The notes below the pieces were generated by a model. The model worked only from the letters and a program-made list of their open reading frames with translations, searched no databases and was not told the origin of the DNA. This document shows positions 33,369 to 45,148 of a stretch of DNA of 64,000 nucleotides, piece after piece. Location of the stretch: the NCBI GenBank assembly GCA_021029095.1, contig JAJOHG010000040.1, positions 1 to 64,000 of the forward strand, written 5' to 3'. Position numbers and translations under genes: made by a program. The DNA is from Phellopilus nigrolimitatus (taxonomy: Eukaryota; Basidiomycota; Agaricomycetes; Hymenochaetales; Hymenochaetaceae). The stretch's first letter is position 1, and each line of letters starts with the position of its first letter.

Positions 33369-35921
33369 TTACCCCAATACATCAACAGCGAGCATACACT
33401 GCTCATCCGGCTTGCCATAGTTGATCAGTACACTCAGAGAGAACGTCCCGTGCCCGTTAGCGCCGAAGACGGCGAGAAACATAAGGAGAGCAGGCGGAGT
33501 GAAAGCGCGCAGTCTTGCATGTGCGTCTCCAGGCTCGGTACTCGCGCCCAGAACGAAGGAATTTTCGTACATAAGTCCACATCCTGCGCGCGTCGCCTGC
33601 TCGAGTAGAGCGAATCCTGGCGTCCACTTTGCACTCCACACCGCCGAGCTTGGTATGAGCGCTAGGCTGAACGGCTGCCCGTGCTTCCGACTGACGGGTT
33701 TACTAACCCGTTAAATTTTGCATACGCTTTGAGCAGTTTTCCGGAGTCCGACGCGGCAGTCGCAACACTCGAGGTTTACTAGCTGGACAAGTTGAGCTCG
33801 TTTTCTTGAGGAGGAAGAGGCGAAACGGTATTCACGCACCTGCGCCGAGCGCGTTATTCGGTCGCCCCCGTTCGCATGGGCGACGCACCGATTTTACTGC
33901 ATGATCCAGAAAAGAGACAGCGTGAAACCAAAAGTTGGAAAAGTGCCTCAACGGCGCGACTCGCGTCGGGACGCTCGATGGTCTGTGAGGAGGTTATTGT
34001 AACTGCATTGTTTTTGTTTTACCACCAATACCTATGGTTACATTAGCAGCATACCCAAATGTTAGAGAAAGCGAGGTAATTGCATTGTTACGCCACTAGA
34101 TGGGAGAGATCGAGAGCCTGCACCATATTATTACCCAAGCCCTCCGCGGCGACGCACTTTCTTGTGTTCGAAGCGATGCTCCATTCCTACATGCAAGCGA
34201 CTTGGTTAGATTGTGCCTGTCTCGAGAGGGAAGAAGCGATATGCGCACCCGTGTTTCGCGAAGGCCGCTGGTCAGGCAAATCACCGCCTAATCATGCAAT
34301 GTTCATAGATGAAAGCAAGTGTTGGACAGTAGAGTGAGCGACGTGAAATAAGAAAGTGTAGCAAATGAACTAACTTTGGACGGTCCTTTTACGGTGCAGA
34401 AGCTGTCGGGCAGCTTGTCGTCCAGCATCCACCTGTACTGTCTCCATCTCCATTCTCTCGTCATGCTTCGTATTTGCGGACACGAACGAAAGGGCGACCG
34501 GTCAGTGCCTGTGTAGCTTGTTCTTCGCCTTCTCGACCGTCCTATTCGCCCTGCCCTTCTCCCTCCCCTCCTCGCCGGTGCCGCTGTCGACGCTCTGCAC
34601 GACCTTTCCGCTTTGTGCGCCCTCAGCGCGTATACGTGCTCGTTCGCCAGCGCCTCGACCTTCGGCGGCGGCCTCGGTGCGCGTGCGCGCTTCGTAAACA
34701 CTGGCGCAGGGACAGCGTCAAGGAGCCGGAGCGGGCCCTGTCCGCCGCGGGCACACCGCGCGCGGCGCCCGGGAGCGGCGCGCTCTTCGTGAGCGTAATG
34801 GACGGAATGGCGCGCTCGGTGCCGGGGAGCGGGGCGGCGGCTGATCAGTTGCTGCTGCTGCCGCTGCCGCCGCAGCTGGCGCAATCGATTAGTTCGTGGC
34901 CGAGTGGCCGAAAGCGACGGAATGGGTTGCTCAGTGCTTGGCAGATGGACCCATGGAGACGCGCCAGCTGTGCCTGTGAGCCTGCTGCTGGAGACGCCGG
35001 GGATGGGGCGCGCGGAGACGGGGAGCGAGGCGCGCTGAAGAGGAGACCACGCTGGGAGTTCCTGCGACGGGGACATCGAATCTGCGGCGGGAGAAAGAAA
35101 AGGATGACGTCGGGATACGGATATGGTTAGACAGACAGACGCAGGAGGAATAACAGAAGACAAGCAGAGGCGCACCAAGATATTTTGCGACGTCATTCAG
35201 CGCGCGCTCGCCCGATGACCCCGCGCCGGCAACCAAGCTCGCGGAACCGGAAAAGCTGGAGAAGTCAAATTGGAGGCCTTGTGCGCGCGTCGCGGACATC
35301 GAGGCGTGGTCGACGCTCGTGCACGCGGCGGGCCAGGCGGTCGAGGTGGAATCGAGTTGCGCGTCGACGTGCTGAAACGCAAACATGAGTCAGAGCGAGA
35401 CGCGTGGGAGAAAGACGCGGCTACTCACGCAGGATAGTGCCGAGCACGCCCACGACACGCACAGGCAGGAACTTGAGGCCGACGCTGCCGGCGTCGCCGA
35501 GCGGGCACGGTTTAGGAGGCGCGGCGGAAGCGAGGCGGTCGGGCGTCGGCGAGGGTGAAGACGAGCGGACGCGGCGGCTGTGCGCGGGATGACTTCATAC
35601 GTGGATACGGTCTTGGTCAGCAGCCGGCAAATGTCTCTTTTGCCGGCCGGGTTCTATGGGCCGAGAAGTGACCGGCCCTAACCTCAGAATCGCTCGTGCC
35701 GACGTCGGTGACTGAACGTCGATGACGCTGCCATCCTTCGCCATCGCCATCGACCGACACCAGGAAATGCGTTTGAAGATGTAAAAGTGGAAGCGGGATC
35801 GGGATGGAAGGCTAGCATCTGTGAGTCCGTTGTCTTTCGCGTGTTTCTCGATCTCCCGCTCAGTCTTCAAGTTTAGCACGTCGACATAGACATCTGTATT
35901 TGATCGACTAAATACACCCAC
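33369..35921 (-). other. Unit 3 GC-rich block with minus-strand coding-like segments
   Basis: Same type as 5080-8040. Pieces: 35595-35921 (SRSNTDVYVDVLNLKTERE, then MAMAKDGSVIDV); about 35430-35520 up to a GTGAGT donor; 35200-35370 after TTTCAG (TSVDHASMSATRAQG, SSGERALNDVAKYL); about 34600-34720 (RARAPRPPPKVEALANEH); and a 3' piece 33369-33641 (VLINYGKPDEQCML). Identity unknown. Confidence 0.35.
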
Positions 35922-36372
35922 TTATCGCCTGTGCATAATGCCTATGCATTCTTGTTTCGACCCGCTCGTTTGCTATAACTTTAGGATATATTTTCCAAGT
36001 CGGTGCCCAGTGCGGAGCGAGTCGGCAACCTGACATAGTTATAACGATCCTCCACTTCCTCGGCCGTGGTCCGTCGTCCGCTCTAGGACGCATCGTAATG
36101 TTGGAATGGTACCTGATTACTTCTCTTGTTGGAAATTTAAGATTTCTAGTCGGAGTCGGCATATCCGAGAGAGGGCATCGCCTGGGATCGCGTGAGGTCC
36201 GCGAAGTGCGTCGCCCACGATCTCTTCTCTTTCTTCTTTATTTCATGCCTGTTTGTAGCTCATGCCACCATCCGAGAACGTGCAGTCCACTCACTCAACT
36301 CGCTCATTCTCACACGCTGCCGGCCCGCGTTCCTCAGGTCACATAAAACCCGCATCTTTCAGGACCTGCTTT

Positions 36373-37145
36373 CGCGGTGATCAAGATACTTGCATCTTTG
36401 ATTGAATTAAGATGCGAGCCAGAATTGTGATGCTGAGATAGAACCGCAGAAGAACAAAGTAGCACCTGCATCGTTATTAGAAGCTCGACAAAGGTTCGAG
36501 GTCGCGAGTGCACTAGACTTGAGACAACGTCAGCCGAAAATCTAGCCGCTCTCTCTATCGAGACGTATGCGAGAATCAGGAATATCTCGGCCTGCCGCCA
36601 GGGCTGCCTCCTAGAGCGGCCCAACTTGAGAGCGCAGTCATCAGAGCCAAGAGAAGCCGTGTTCGTATTTCGAGGAAGGAAGATGAGAGCGCCATGTTCT
36701 CCATGCGCAAAGAAATCCGACAGGCCGCCGGAGAGGCGTCATGTCGCGAGAGCGCACGACAGGCATGCCAGGGGTTGCGTGCTGTTTGTACGACTCTGAT
36801 TTGCGAGAAGAATGGAAGCTCACACGGCATGATAGATCTGGAACGTTTCAGCGCCTTGCGGTGATGCGCAAAATTGGGCAAACAAAGAGCACGACTGTTA
36901 GCGAAGATCTGGACCGTAAACGCTTGTTCACCGTGAAGGATCGACGGACAACCGTCGTTGACGCCCAAGGTGGCCCGTATAGCCTCCAAACGCAGCGGCT
37001 TCTCTGTGCTCTCAAAGACGGAACGTACGCGCGCGCGGTTGGACTGTAAATAAACGGGTAGGACGCTCAGAGACGGCGAGAAGAGAAGTATATGTAACGA
37101 GCGTGCCAATATATCTAGTTTCGTACTACGTGCTTTCCGCACCAA
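36373..37145 (-). repeat. Unit 4 spacer segment in inverted orientation
   Basis: The sequence matches the unit 1 spacer on the opposite strand. GCGGTGATCAAGATACTTGC at 36374 is the inverse of the unit 1 stretch near 3050, and the plus-strand frame 36741-37049 (VMRKIGQTKSTTVSEDLDRK) matches the minus-strand frame of unit 1 at 1558-1953. Flanks on both sides are in the normal orientation. About 0.8 kb is inverted, and part of the unit 1 equivalent (2100-2940) is absent. Confidence 0.7.
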
Positions 37146-37406
37146 ACAACTGTGGCTCGCTTTCCGCTGTCAGAGAAGGGCGCTCCCGACGCGAGCGATC
37201 ACCGCATAACAGCAGAAGGGATCGATAAATCTGCAGAGCGAGCGCGTTCACAAGCAGTATGATCTTCGACTTGAGAATCATGTTCATCACTTCTCTTCTC
37301 TGATGATGTCGTCTGAGGCCGTTAGCAGCTCGCGCGAAGTACCGATCAGCGAAAATGCCATGAAGATCGTATCAGAGCTTTTGTTCTTTTGCCTGGCTCT
37401 CTTCGC

Positions 37407-37413
37407 TTTAAAT
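37407..37413 (+). promoter_or_regulatory. TTTAAAT box of DUF6533 copy 4
   Basis: TATA-like motif 87 bp before the ATG at 37500, in the conserved context (CTCTTCGC before, GTCT after). Confidence 0.45.
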
Positions 37414-37499
37414 GTCTCTGAGGTCGGGGGCGTCTTCGACACGTCTCCCGAGTCGACTTCTTGAAGGCTTTTGTTAACACTATTTACACCCTTATCACC

Positions 37500-39125
37500 A
37501 TGCATTCTATACGCTCTGACGTCGAGCCTGTCGATCCAAGCCTAGTGCCTCTTTTAATCTCCGAGATAGATATCACACAATACACTCAAGTTGGAATTCT
37601 AACTCTCTTGGTCTATGATACCAGTAAGTGTCTTGCATATTGATCGGCGTGTCAGACACTAGATGTCGGACTCAAATGACATATTATCTTGTAGTTATCA
37701 CTATGGACAAGGAGGTAAATAGGGCCTGATATTATCATCTTCATATCCAAACCAATCATTGCGTCGTTTAGATTAAGCACTTTTGGGTACGTCATTTATT
37801 TGATATTTGAATCAAGCATATGCTTACCTTCCGTGTGGAACAAAGAGCGGTCCTCGCAACTTTGTTAGCTTGGTTTACTTCGCAGTAAATAATATTTTAC
37901 AACTTCTCCTGATAAACTGTTCTAACATGTCGCAGAATCGCTACATTGGAATTCTTGGAGCTATCTCAGCTATAGTGAGTAAGTCAAATCTTTACTCGGT
38001 ATGAACCAAAACAAAGAATTTTCACTGACACTTCTTTTATAGCTAATATACTTCAGGCGAATGAAACATTGTAAGCTACTTCTGATCACTGTACTATAGT
38101 TTACTGTGGCTAACTCTAAACTTCATATATAGGTGTAAGCACACAGTTATTGAATTCCAGTCTCTACTGATAATATTGAAAGGCCTCGGCTCTATCTGGC
38201 TTGAGGATCTTGCTGGTGAGTTTCTGATAATTTCTCAGAAAGAAATCTCGCTCATTGAAAGGAAGACTTGATGATTATCCTCTTAATTGACTGTAATTCC
38301 GCCCTACTTATGATATTCAACAAAATCATCACACACTAATCATCTTACAGATATTCTTCTGATGCGGGTGCTGGCACTGTACCAACAAGGTGAGCACTCC
38401 TAATACTACCATTTAATGCTAATGTTTTATAAATGGCAGATAAGAGGCTAGCTGCATGTCTGAGGACTCTATTTGGACTGGAGGCGGCATTCGGTTTGGG
38501 TATGCTCATATATAGCATAATCTATCAAGAGAGTAAGTATGTTAGTTCATCCTACATTGACATTCTCTGAACATGTGTTTCAGTTGTTGTAGAAGAGCTT
38601 GCAGAAGGTCTGACAAATTGTGGAGTCAATAGAAACTCTCCAAGAGTGCTGAATGCTTTATCCTGGTTAGTACTGGTGTTCTTGGGAAAGAACTTGGGCT
38701 GACTTGAAGTCAAACAGGACTGCTCCATTGCTGTATGCAATAATCTTAATGGGTCTAGCACTCTATAAGGCTGCAGAATACTGGAGGGAGACAGCTGGCT
38801 TCAGCCAGTTCATCCTTGTTAAGGTTCTCATCCAAGATCAGGCCATTTATTTCATTATGTATGTTTTTATTCATGAATGGTTTGTGGTTTAGAAGCTAAT
38901 TCCTCTGACAGGGTCTTCTTTGTTAGTGTTATGCAGATAGTCACAGCCCAATTTTTCATCCCAAATGCACTTCTGGGGAATCTCCTAACTACTCTAGGAA
39001 GTCCTAGCCTTCTCTGTGTCCTTGGGAGCCACCTGCTGGTCCATCTGAAGGAGGCTGGAGAAAGAGGAGTCAATTGGGGGACCAGCTACAGGATGAAGAC
39101 CATGAGCAACATCGCATTTTCCTGA
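37500..39125 (+). CDS. DUF6533 domain membrane protein, array copy 4
   Basis: Exon 1 is 37500-37623 (MHSIRSDVEPVDPSLVPLL to TLLVYD). Then follow ITMDKE, IKYFW with a GTACGT donor, a variant RSSRNFVSLVYFA-type exon (the first residues read S/G-P-R changed to AVLATLLA in one frame), and NRYIGILGAISAIV. Later exons give CKHTVIEFQSLLIILKGLG, ILLMRVLALYQQ, DKRLAACLRTLFGLEAAFG, LAEGLTNCGVNR, LALYKAAEYWRETAGFSQ, and the last exon (about 38912-39125) ending SYRMKTMSNIAFS. Mostly open. A frame problem is possible in the SSPR exon (GCGGTCCTCGCAAC), which should be checked against a transcript. Predicted multi-pass membrane protein of unknown function. Confidence 0.62.
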
Positions 39126-39368
39126 TTTTATGAAGGGTTTTTCAAGGTGATTTCATTGTTCTATTCGCTTTTATAGCATTGCTCACTAATACATGAACAA
39201 TTGTGCAGACATTGTGTAAGGCGGTCAGACATGCGTGAACTCCTTTTCTGTTTGGTTTCTGTTTTTTCTTTCTCTTATTTGATTGCCATTGCAGTGTACA
39301 ACAAAAAATCACTGTGCGAAGAAATACCAGTTTGTTTGTACGTACGAGCTCAGTGTGGCCATCCCCCT

Positions 39369-41337
39369 CTGGGATGTGTTTATCAAGACGAAATCGCTAG
39401 ATGCGGTTGCCACGATATATCAGCAGCGCGCACGTATTGTTTAACCGGCTTGCCATACTTAGTCAGTGCACCGGGAGCGAATGTCGATGGGCTGTGCTGG
39501 CAGACCTGCGCGAACGACATAGATCATTGGCGCCAAGCACGGCGAGAAAGACGACGAGAGCAGACGGAGTGAGAGCGAAGTGACTGCGTCTCCAGGCTCG
39601 GTCCTCGTGCTCAGAACTGAGGAATGTTCGAACACGAGCCCGAAACTGCGCGCAACGTTTACTCGAGTAATTCGTCCACTTTGCACGCCGGATCCACGAG
39701 ATTTGTTTTTTGTCTGAGCGGTTTGCTAACGCCTGCGCGTGCTTCGTGCTGAGTGAGTTAACTGATACGTGAGATTTTGCGTACGCTTTGAGCTGTCGTC
39801 GAGTGCCTGCCACGGCAGTCGCAACCCTTGGAGTTCACTAGATGGACAGGTGGGCAAAATGGCTCGTTCTCCTTGAAGAGGGAGAGGCGAGACGCACCTG
39901 CAACGACCGCTCGCTCCTTCCGTGTGGAAGACGCACTGATTTGAAAAAGAGAGACGGAGTTAAGAGTGACGTTGAACAGCGCTTCAACGGGCGGCTCGTG
40001 TCGGGAGGCTCGTTGGGATATGAGGAGATTATTGTATCTGCATTCTTTTTTTGTTTTATCACCAATGCCTGCGGCTTCATTAGCAGCATACACAGATTGG
40101 AAGCTGTTTCGCCAGAACCTGTCTTTCATATAACTAAATGTGTCGACGTACTGGAGAACGAGACAATAAGCGCGAGATCGCGAAATACGCAGACGATGAA
40201 CTCACAAATATAAGTCATATGCCAAAAATGTCAAGCACCAAAGAGAGGCTCGCGATGGAGGCTCTGTCCAAGAGACCGAGATCTGGTTAGCGACAGAGAC
40301 GAAAAGAAAATGCGAAAGTAAGACGAACTGGACATTTACAGGGCGTGCACATCCTTATGAACACGATCTTCGTTTCGAGGCCGGAAAAGACTGTGTCCCT
40401 GCGCACGCACATGCATTCTGGCCGTCGAAGATCGTTCTGCGTCGCGGCTATGTGTCTGTTCCGAGTGAGACATCCAGCATCGCCTGCACGGGCTTCGCTT
40501 GAATTCCAGAAATAGTGGTGGACCTATGTTATTATGATGAGAGAGGAGAGAGAACAAGCGCACACGCCATATGTACCCCAGCCCTTAGCGGAGACACGCC
40601 TTTGTGTTCGACGTGATTCTCGGACGACTAACCCACTACATCGGACTCCTCTAGACGACTGGACATATGAGCGAGCTGGTCAGTTTGACTGGTTCGAGAT
40701 ACCCATGTACGAATTTCACGAAGGGCGTTCGTCACGCCTATTTAATCGACGTGCATGAGCTAGAACAAGTGTTACAGTGAGCGACGTGAAAGGAGAAAGC
40801 AGAAAATTGACGTAGCATATACCTGCGCGCCCTCCGCTCCTCGTCTCGACCCGGACCAGAACGAATCAAAATCTGGGCCACGCCGGAATCGAACTTGCTG
40901 GAGGAAAAGATGACGTCATCGAAGCTTGAAGTGACCTGTCCTACGTAAGCATTCCGGCACGTCCCGCGTGACGAGCGCTCAGCAATCCGGGAGAGGGCTT
41001 GAGGATGCGGAGACGGAAGCGAGGCCAGGGCTGGATGAAGGCTGGCCATCTGTGAGTTCATCGTCCGCATCTTCGTCGATCTCGCGCTCATCATCTTCAA
41101 CGTGTCCATTAGCAAATCGACATAAATATCTGTATTTACTCGACTGAATACATTCGCTTGTTTCTTCGTACTCGGGTCTCGTTCGCGCGCCAAATACATG
41201 GTTTCAACTTCGTGTCCAGCACCGAATGCGTCAACCATGCGCAGCAACTTCAAATCTAAGCTGGACTGTTCAGAACCAGCGCTCTCTGTGACTGGACGAC
41301 GATGAATCCGCAAGGAAGCGCCGTTGAGAGTCCTCAA
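39369..41337 (-). other. Unit 4 GC-rich block with minus-strand coding-like segments
   Basis: The 5' piece 40738-41337 has SRVNTDIYVDLLMDTLKMMS. A plus-strand copy of the same segment stands at 40140-40203, so the block is bounded by inverted duplicates. Middle and 3' pieces are shorter than in unit 1 and the ERALNDVA exon was not found, so much of the block is deleted. No identity. Confidence 0.3.
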
Positions 41338-41339
41338 AG

Positions 41340-43970
41340 TGTGTGGCGCGTACGATTTCTACTTCGCCTTTTTTCAAGTGCATCTCGTTCATCCCCCGCC
41401 GCTCGGCGTGGTTCTCACGATCACGACTAGAAATATGGCTCTCAGGCGTCAGCCCGCGCTGTACGACGCCTACCCCGCGTGCGCTTGGTCTATTGAGCTC
41501 TTTTGGTTCATCTGGCATTCGCTGCCATCAGCTTACGTCGTGCCTGGTAGCTGAGCGCGAGTCGATTGTGCTTTAGATATTTGAAAGGCACGGTAACGCA
41601 AAACTACATAGGTATGCGGCATTCTTTTGACATATATTTCTCTACTCATGATTATTGAACTTCCACCCGTTTCTCTACCGTCTTCAGGACGTTCTGGCTG
41701 AACTCTTGGTTTCAGGGCTGCGAAGGCGCGCTAGAGCGCGATGTGCAGATCGCAATGAGGCGCTCGCACGCAAAGCGCTCCTGTTGCTGTTTCAACACTC
41801 ATAAGCCGCTGCATTCGCAGGCTCTAACCACTCGTCGCCTTTCCGGACTCCACGAGTTGTTTAGCTTGTCTCGGAGATCCTACGGTTCTGGGCCACATTC
41901 AAACTGGTAGCCGAGCGTATATTTGCCACTGCCACCATTAATCTCGGTGCGGCTAAAGTGTGCGAGGTCTCGCGGCGTGTTGCTTCTGAAGGCGGTTGGA
42001 TGAAATTTCTTGTGCGGGGAGCAGGCGAAGCCGAGGTGCGTGCGTGGTCAAGAGAGCGACTCCTCGGTCAGCTGGGACCAGATTCGTTACAATGTCGGTG
42101 CACTCGGACCGCGTGTTTTCGGTGGCTTGACAGCATATGTCCGAAGTCGGCCTTCCGGTTTCCAAGTTTCTAACGTTGAGGATTCGGTGGTTCTCGCTGT
42201 AGCGCTTATCTAGCGCGGTCCACCTACATTGAGTGGGCCTTGGCGTCCGCAGGCCATTCTCTGGATGTACGAGTGAGTTTCTTTTTCTGTCCTTTTCTGG
42301 TTGATCGATGTTACAAAATATGGAATCCTCGTACTTTGAAGCCACGTACGCATCTCTTGTTCACTCTTAAATTTAACTCAATTTATCTTTGTTATATTTG
42401 CGCGTAACTCTTGGGATGGTCTCGGCACAGAAACATGGTGCGTGAGCTCGCCGCTCTTCCAGTAAGGATTTAATTCCGTGAATACAGACAGACCTGCGAT
42501 ACAGTTTGCGCTGGATGGGTCTGATGCGGAGATGCGCGGGTCATGCGACTGTGCTGCATTTGTTCCTTGTGGAGCTCTTGGAATGTCTGGCCATCGGGGA
42601 TGTTGTTTCGTGATCCATGAATGAAGCGTCATTCGGTCTTATCTTATTGTGCGCCAAGGACGAGGAAACCCGTTCTCTATTCGTGATCATCGTATACGTG
42701 ACCTTGCCAACGACCACCGAACGCTTCTCATTTGTTCTTAGGGCCCGAACCTCCGGAAATTCGCGTCTCAATATACTGCTATACGTGTCCCTAGGCGACT
42801 TGATCGCACGCTGATATTCATAATCGACTTCGCTCGCGGCGGTAAATTGTACGTTGCCTTAGTGAGTGGAGCGCGCAGTCTTATTTTCGAGCCTCCATCA
42901 ATTTCGAAAGTCTGCCTTGAGCTAACGTTCTGTCTAGTTTCGTTTGCTTCTCTAGGCCTCTCGGGGCCTCTCGCATCTTCGTTGATAGGAAATCCTGCTC
43001 TACCCGGCGTCGAGCCCAATCGCACAGTCGTTCATCAACAGGAAACTCCGTCTACCTCGTTGGTGAAACTCTGGTACCATCGACCTCATTGTTTCTTCTT
43101 AGCCACCCCGAAACCGCTTGCCATAAACATCTGCTCGACTGCTCTCGCTGAAACAAGTCATACATATTTGAATACCCCGTCGCCTTCGATGACTGCAAAC
43201 AGAACATTCGCCTCTATGCCTCTGCTTGAGCTACGTAACAACACATCTAAGTATAAGTATAAATCGGTGCAATGGGCGCCCCGGTGCGGTTATTTGATGG
43301 CGTGATGTATTCTTTCGTATCTGGTAATCCATAATCTCTTTTTCGCTGGCTAATTTCGTGAAACTTTCTAAAAACGCTCACATTTGAATCAGATCACGCG
43401 GTTGAGAGGGGTATCATGCACTCGTATTTCGCAATTCCTGTGCAATGACTATCCCTGTACAATGACTATCTCTTTCCGAGCAGTATCGGCAGATCTTCTT
43501 CTACCGAAAACGCTCGTTGACTGCTCTTTATATCCTCAACGAAACTATGGATCTATGCGCAACAGACCAACTTACAGATCAGAACTCCTAGGAAGTGGAC
43601 ATCAAGTCCTTTTGAGCCGTAAGACATATAGATGTCTTGCCAGCGTACTACTGTGTGCTTTTATTTTTTCTTCAGCGATTTTCGCGCTTATTTGTCACCG
43701 GCACGCAGTCAATGTTACAGATACGCTTCTTCGCGGAGATATATGTTGCAAAATTTACCACCCAAAGCTCTTCGAGTTTCGCACTATAACAGCTTTGCGA
43801 TTCGCATCTATGATCAGTATCGCCGTCATTCAACACCGCAGACTCCGGTATCATATATCATTGAACCTCCGAGCAGCAAATATGCCATCAAATCGGATCT
43901 GATCTGCTTTATTTACCACCCCCTCACTAATGCCTGAAGATCCCATCAGAGGTTTTGTTATTTTTGACTG
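41340..43970. other. Unit 5 spacer, diverged; no supported gene
   Basis: About 2.6 kb with only weak resemblance to the other spacers (for example the FTELNPYWKSGE minus-strand piece near 42470 corresponds to FTEFTARR near 2640). Plus-strand open frames of 152 and 172 codons (42847-43305, 43384-43902) show no recognisable domain, no matching frame in other units and no convincing splice pattern. I see nothing I can name. Confidence 0.4.
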
Positions 43971-43981
43971 GCTCTCTTCGC

Positions 43982-43988
43982 TTTAAAT
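43982..43988 (+). promoter_or_regulatory. TTTAAAT box of DUF6533 copy 5
   Basis: TATA-like motif 86 bp before the ATG at 44074, in a conserved context. Confidence 0.4.
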
Positions 43989-44073
43989 ATCTTTGAGGTC
44001 GCGAGCCCATCTCAATGCGTCCCCCCGAGTTCCCTTTCGAAATATCGTTGAAGCCTTTTACACACATTTCACC

Positions 44074-44677
44074 ATGCATTCAATACGCTCTGGTGTCGTG
44101 CCTGTTGATCCAAGCCTCGCGCCACTTGTCATCTCAGAAATAGATATCTCATATTACACCGGGACAGTAATTCTGACTCTCTTGGTCTATGACACCAGTA
44201 AGTCCTGCATCTCGATTGACATGTCAGACACCAGATGTCGGATTTAATCGACTTATTATCTTTCAGTTATCACTATGGACAAGCAGGTATATAGGACCTG
44301 ACATTGTCATCTTCCTGTCTAAACTGATCATTGCATCTCTTAGATTAAATACTTTTGGGTACGTCATTTCTTTTGTTTTAGCATCGAGAATATGCTTACA
44401 TGTCATGTGGAACAAAGAGCTCTCCTTGCAAATTTATTAGTTTAATTTACTTTGCAGTTAGTTATAACTTGCTGCTTCTTCTGATCAATTGTTCAAACAT
44501 GGGCTTTCAGAATCGCTACATTGGGATTCTCGAAGCTATCTCAGAGATAGCACGTAAGTCAAAGCCGTGCTTGGTACGTGCCAAAATGTTTGTCCACTGA
44601 CAATGCCTGTCATAGATAATACCCTTCATGCAAATGAGACGATGCAAGCAATTTTTGATTACTGTACTGTAGCTTAC
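44074..44677 (+). pseudogene. DUF6533 copy 5, 5' part, cut off by a retrotransposon
   Basis: Exon 1 is 44074-44197 (MHSIRSGVVPVDPSLAPLV to TLLVYD), followed by ITMDKQ, IKYFW, SSPCKFISLIYFA and the NRYIGILEAISEIA exon. It ends at 44677 (GTAGCTTAC), where the LTR of the first gypsy element starts. The rest of the gene lies at 51370-50766 (inverted) and 57459-57889. The insertion point lies in the stretch between the NRY and CKH exons. The gene cannot give a normal product. Confidence 0.85.
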
Positions 44678-45051
44678 TGGAAGGCACCCAGAGAGTGCCA
44701 ACACTTGAGCCTACAAGACAAACAGGACAAAGTAATCTTTGTTGCTGTCAGAGATACTCTAAATACATACATGAGACGCATTTACTCACCTTTGTTGCTG
44801 TCAGAGATACTGAGGCAACAAAGGTGACGGCGCGCAGTGAAAATGGGTCGGATTATATAATAAAAACTATACAGTACCAGTCCGACAGGGATCCGACCCT
44901 TATTACTCTTGAAGTACGTAAGCCGACTTTCCGACAAGTTGGGAAAGTCGGACATGCGAAAACGTCGGCCAAAACGTCGGCCGGTCAAAAATGTCGGCCG
45001 GTTGGACACACATCGTGTCGGAAATGGGAAGAACGCGCCAGCGGGCTTACA
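44678..45051 (-). repeat. 3' LTR of gypsy copy A
   Basis: 374 bp, ending TG/CA. It contains a TATATAAT-type box, a 23-bp segment repeated twice (TTTGTTGCTGTCAGAGATAC type) with an inverse GCAACAAAG beside it, and several GTCGGCC repeats. Confidence 0.92.
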
Positions 45052-45148
45052 CCCTTCCCCCCTCAAAAGGATAAGCCCCTCCTCCGAGAAATAAAGTGAA
45101 CCAGGAAAAGGGGTAAAATAAATCAAAATCAAAAATTAAAAGAAAATC

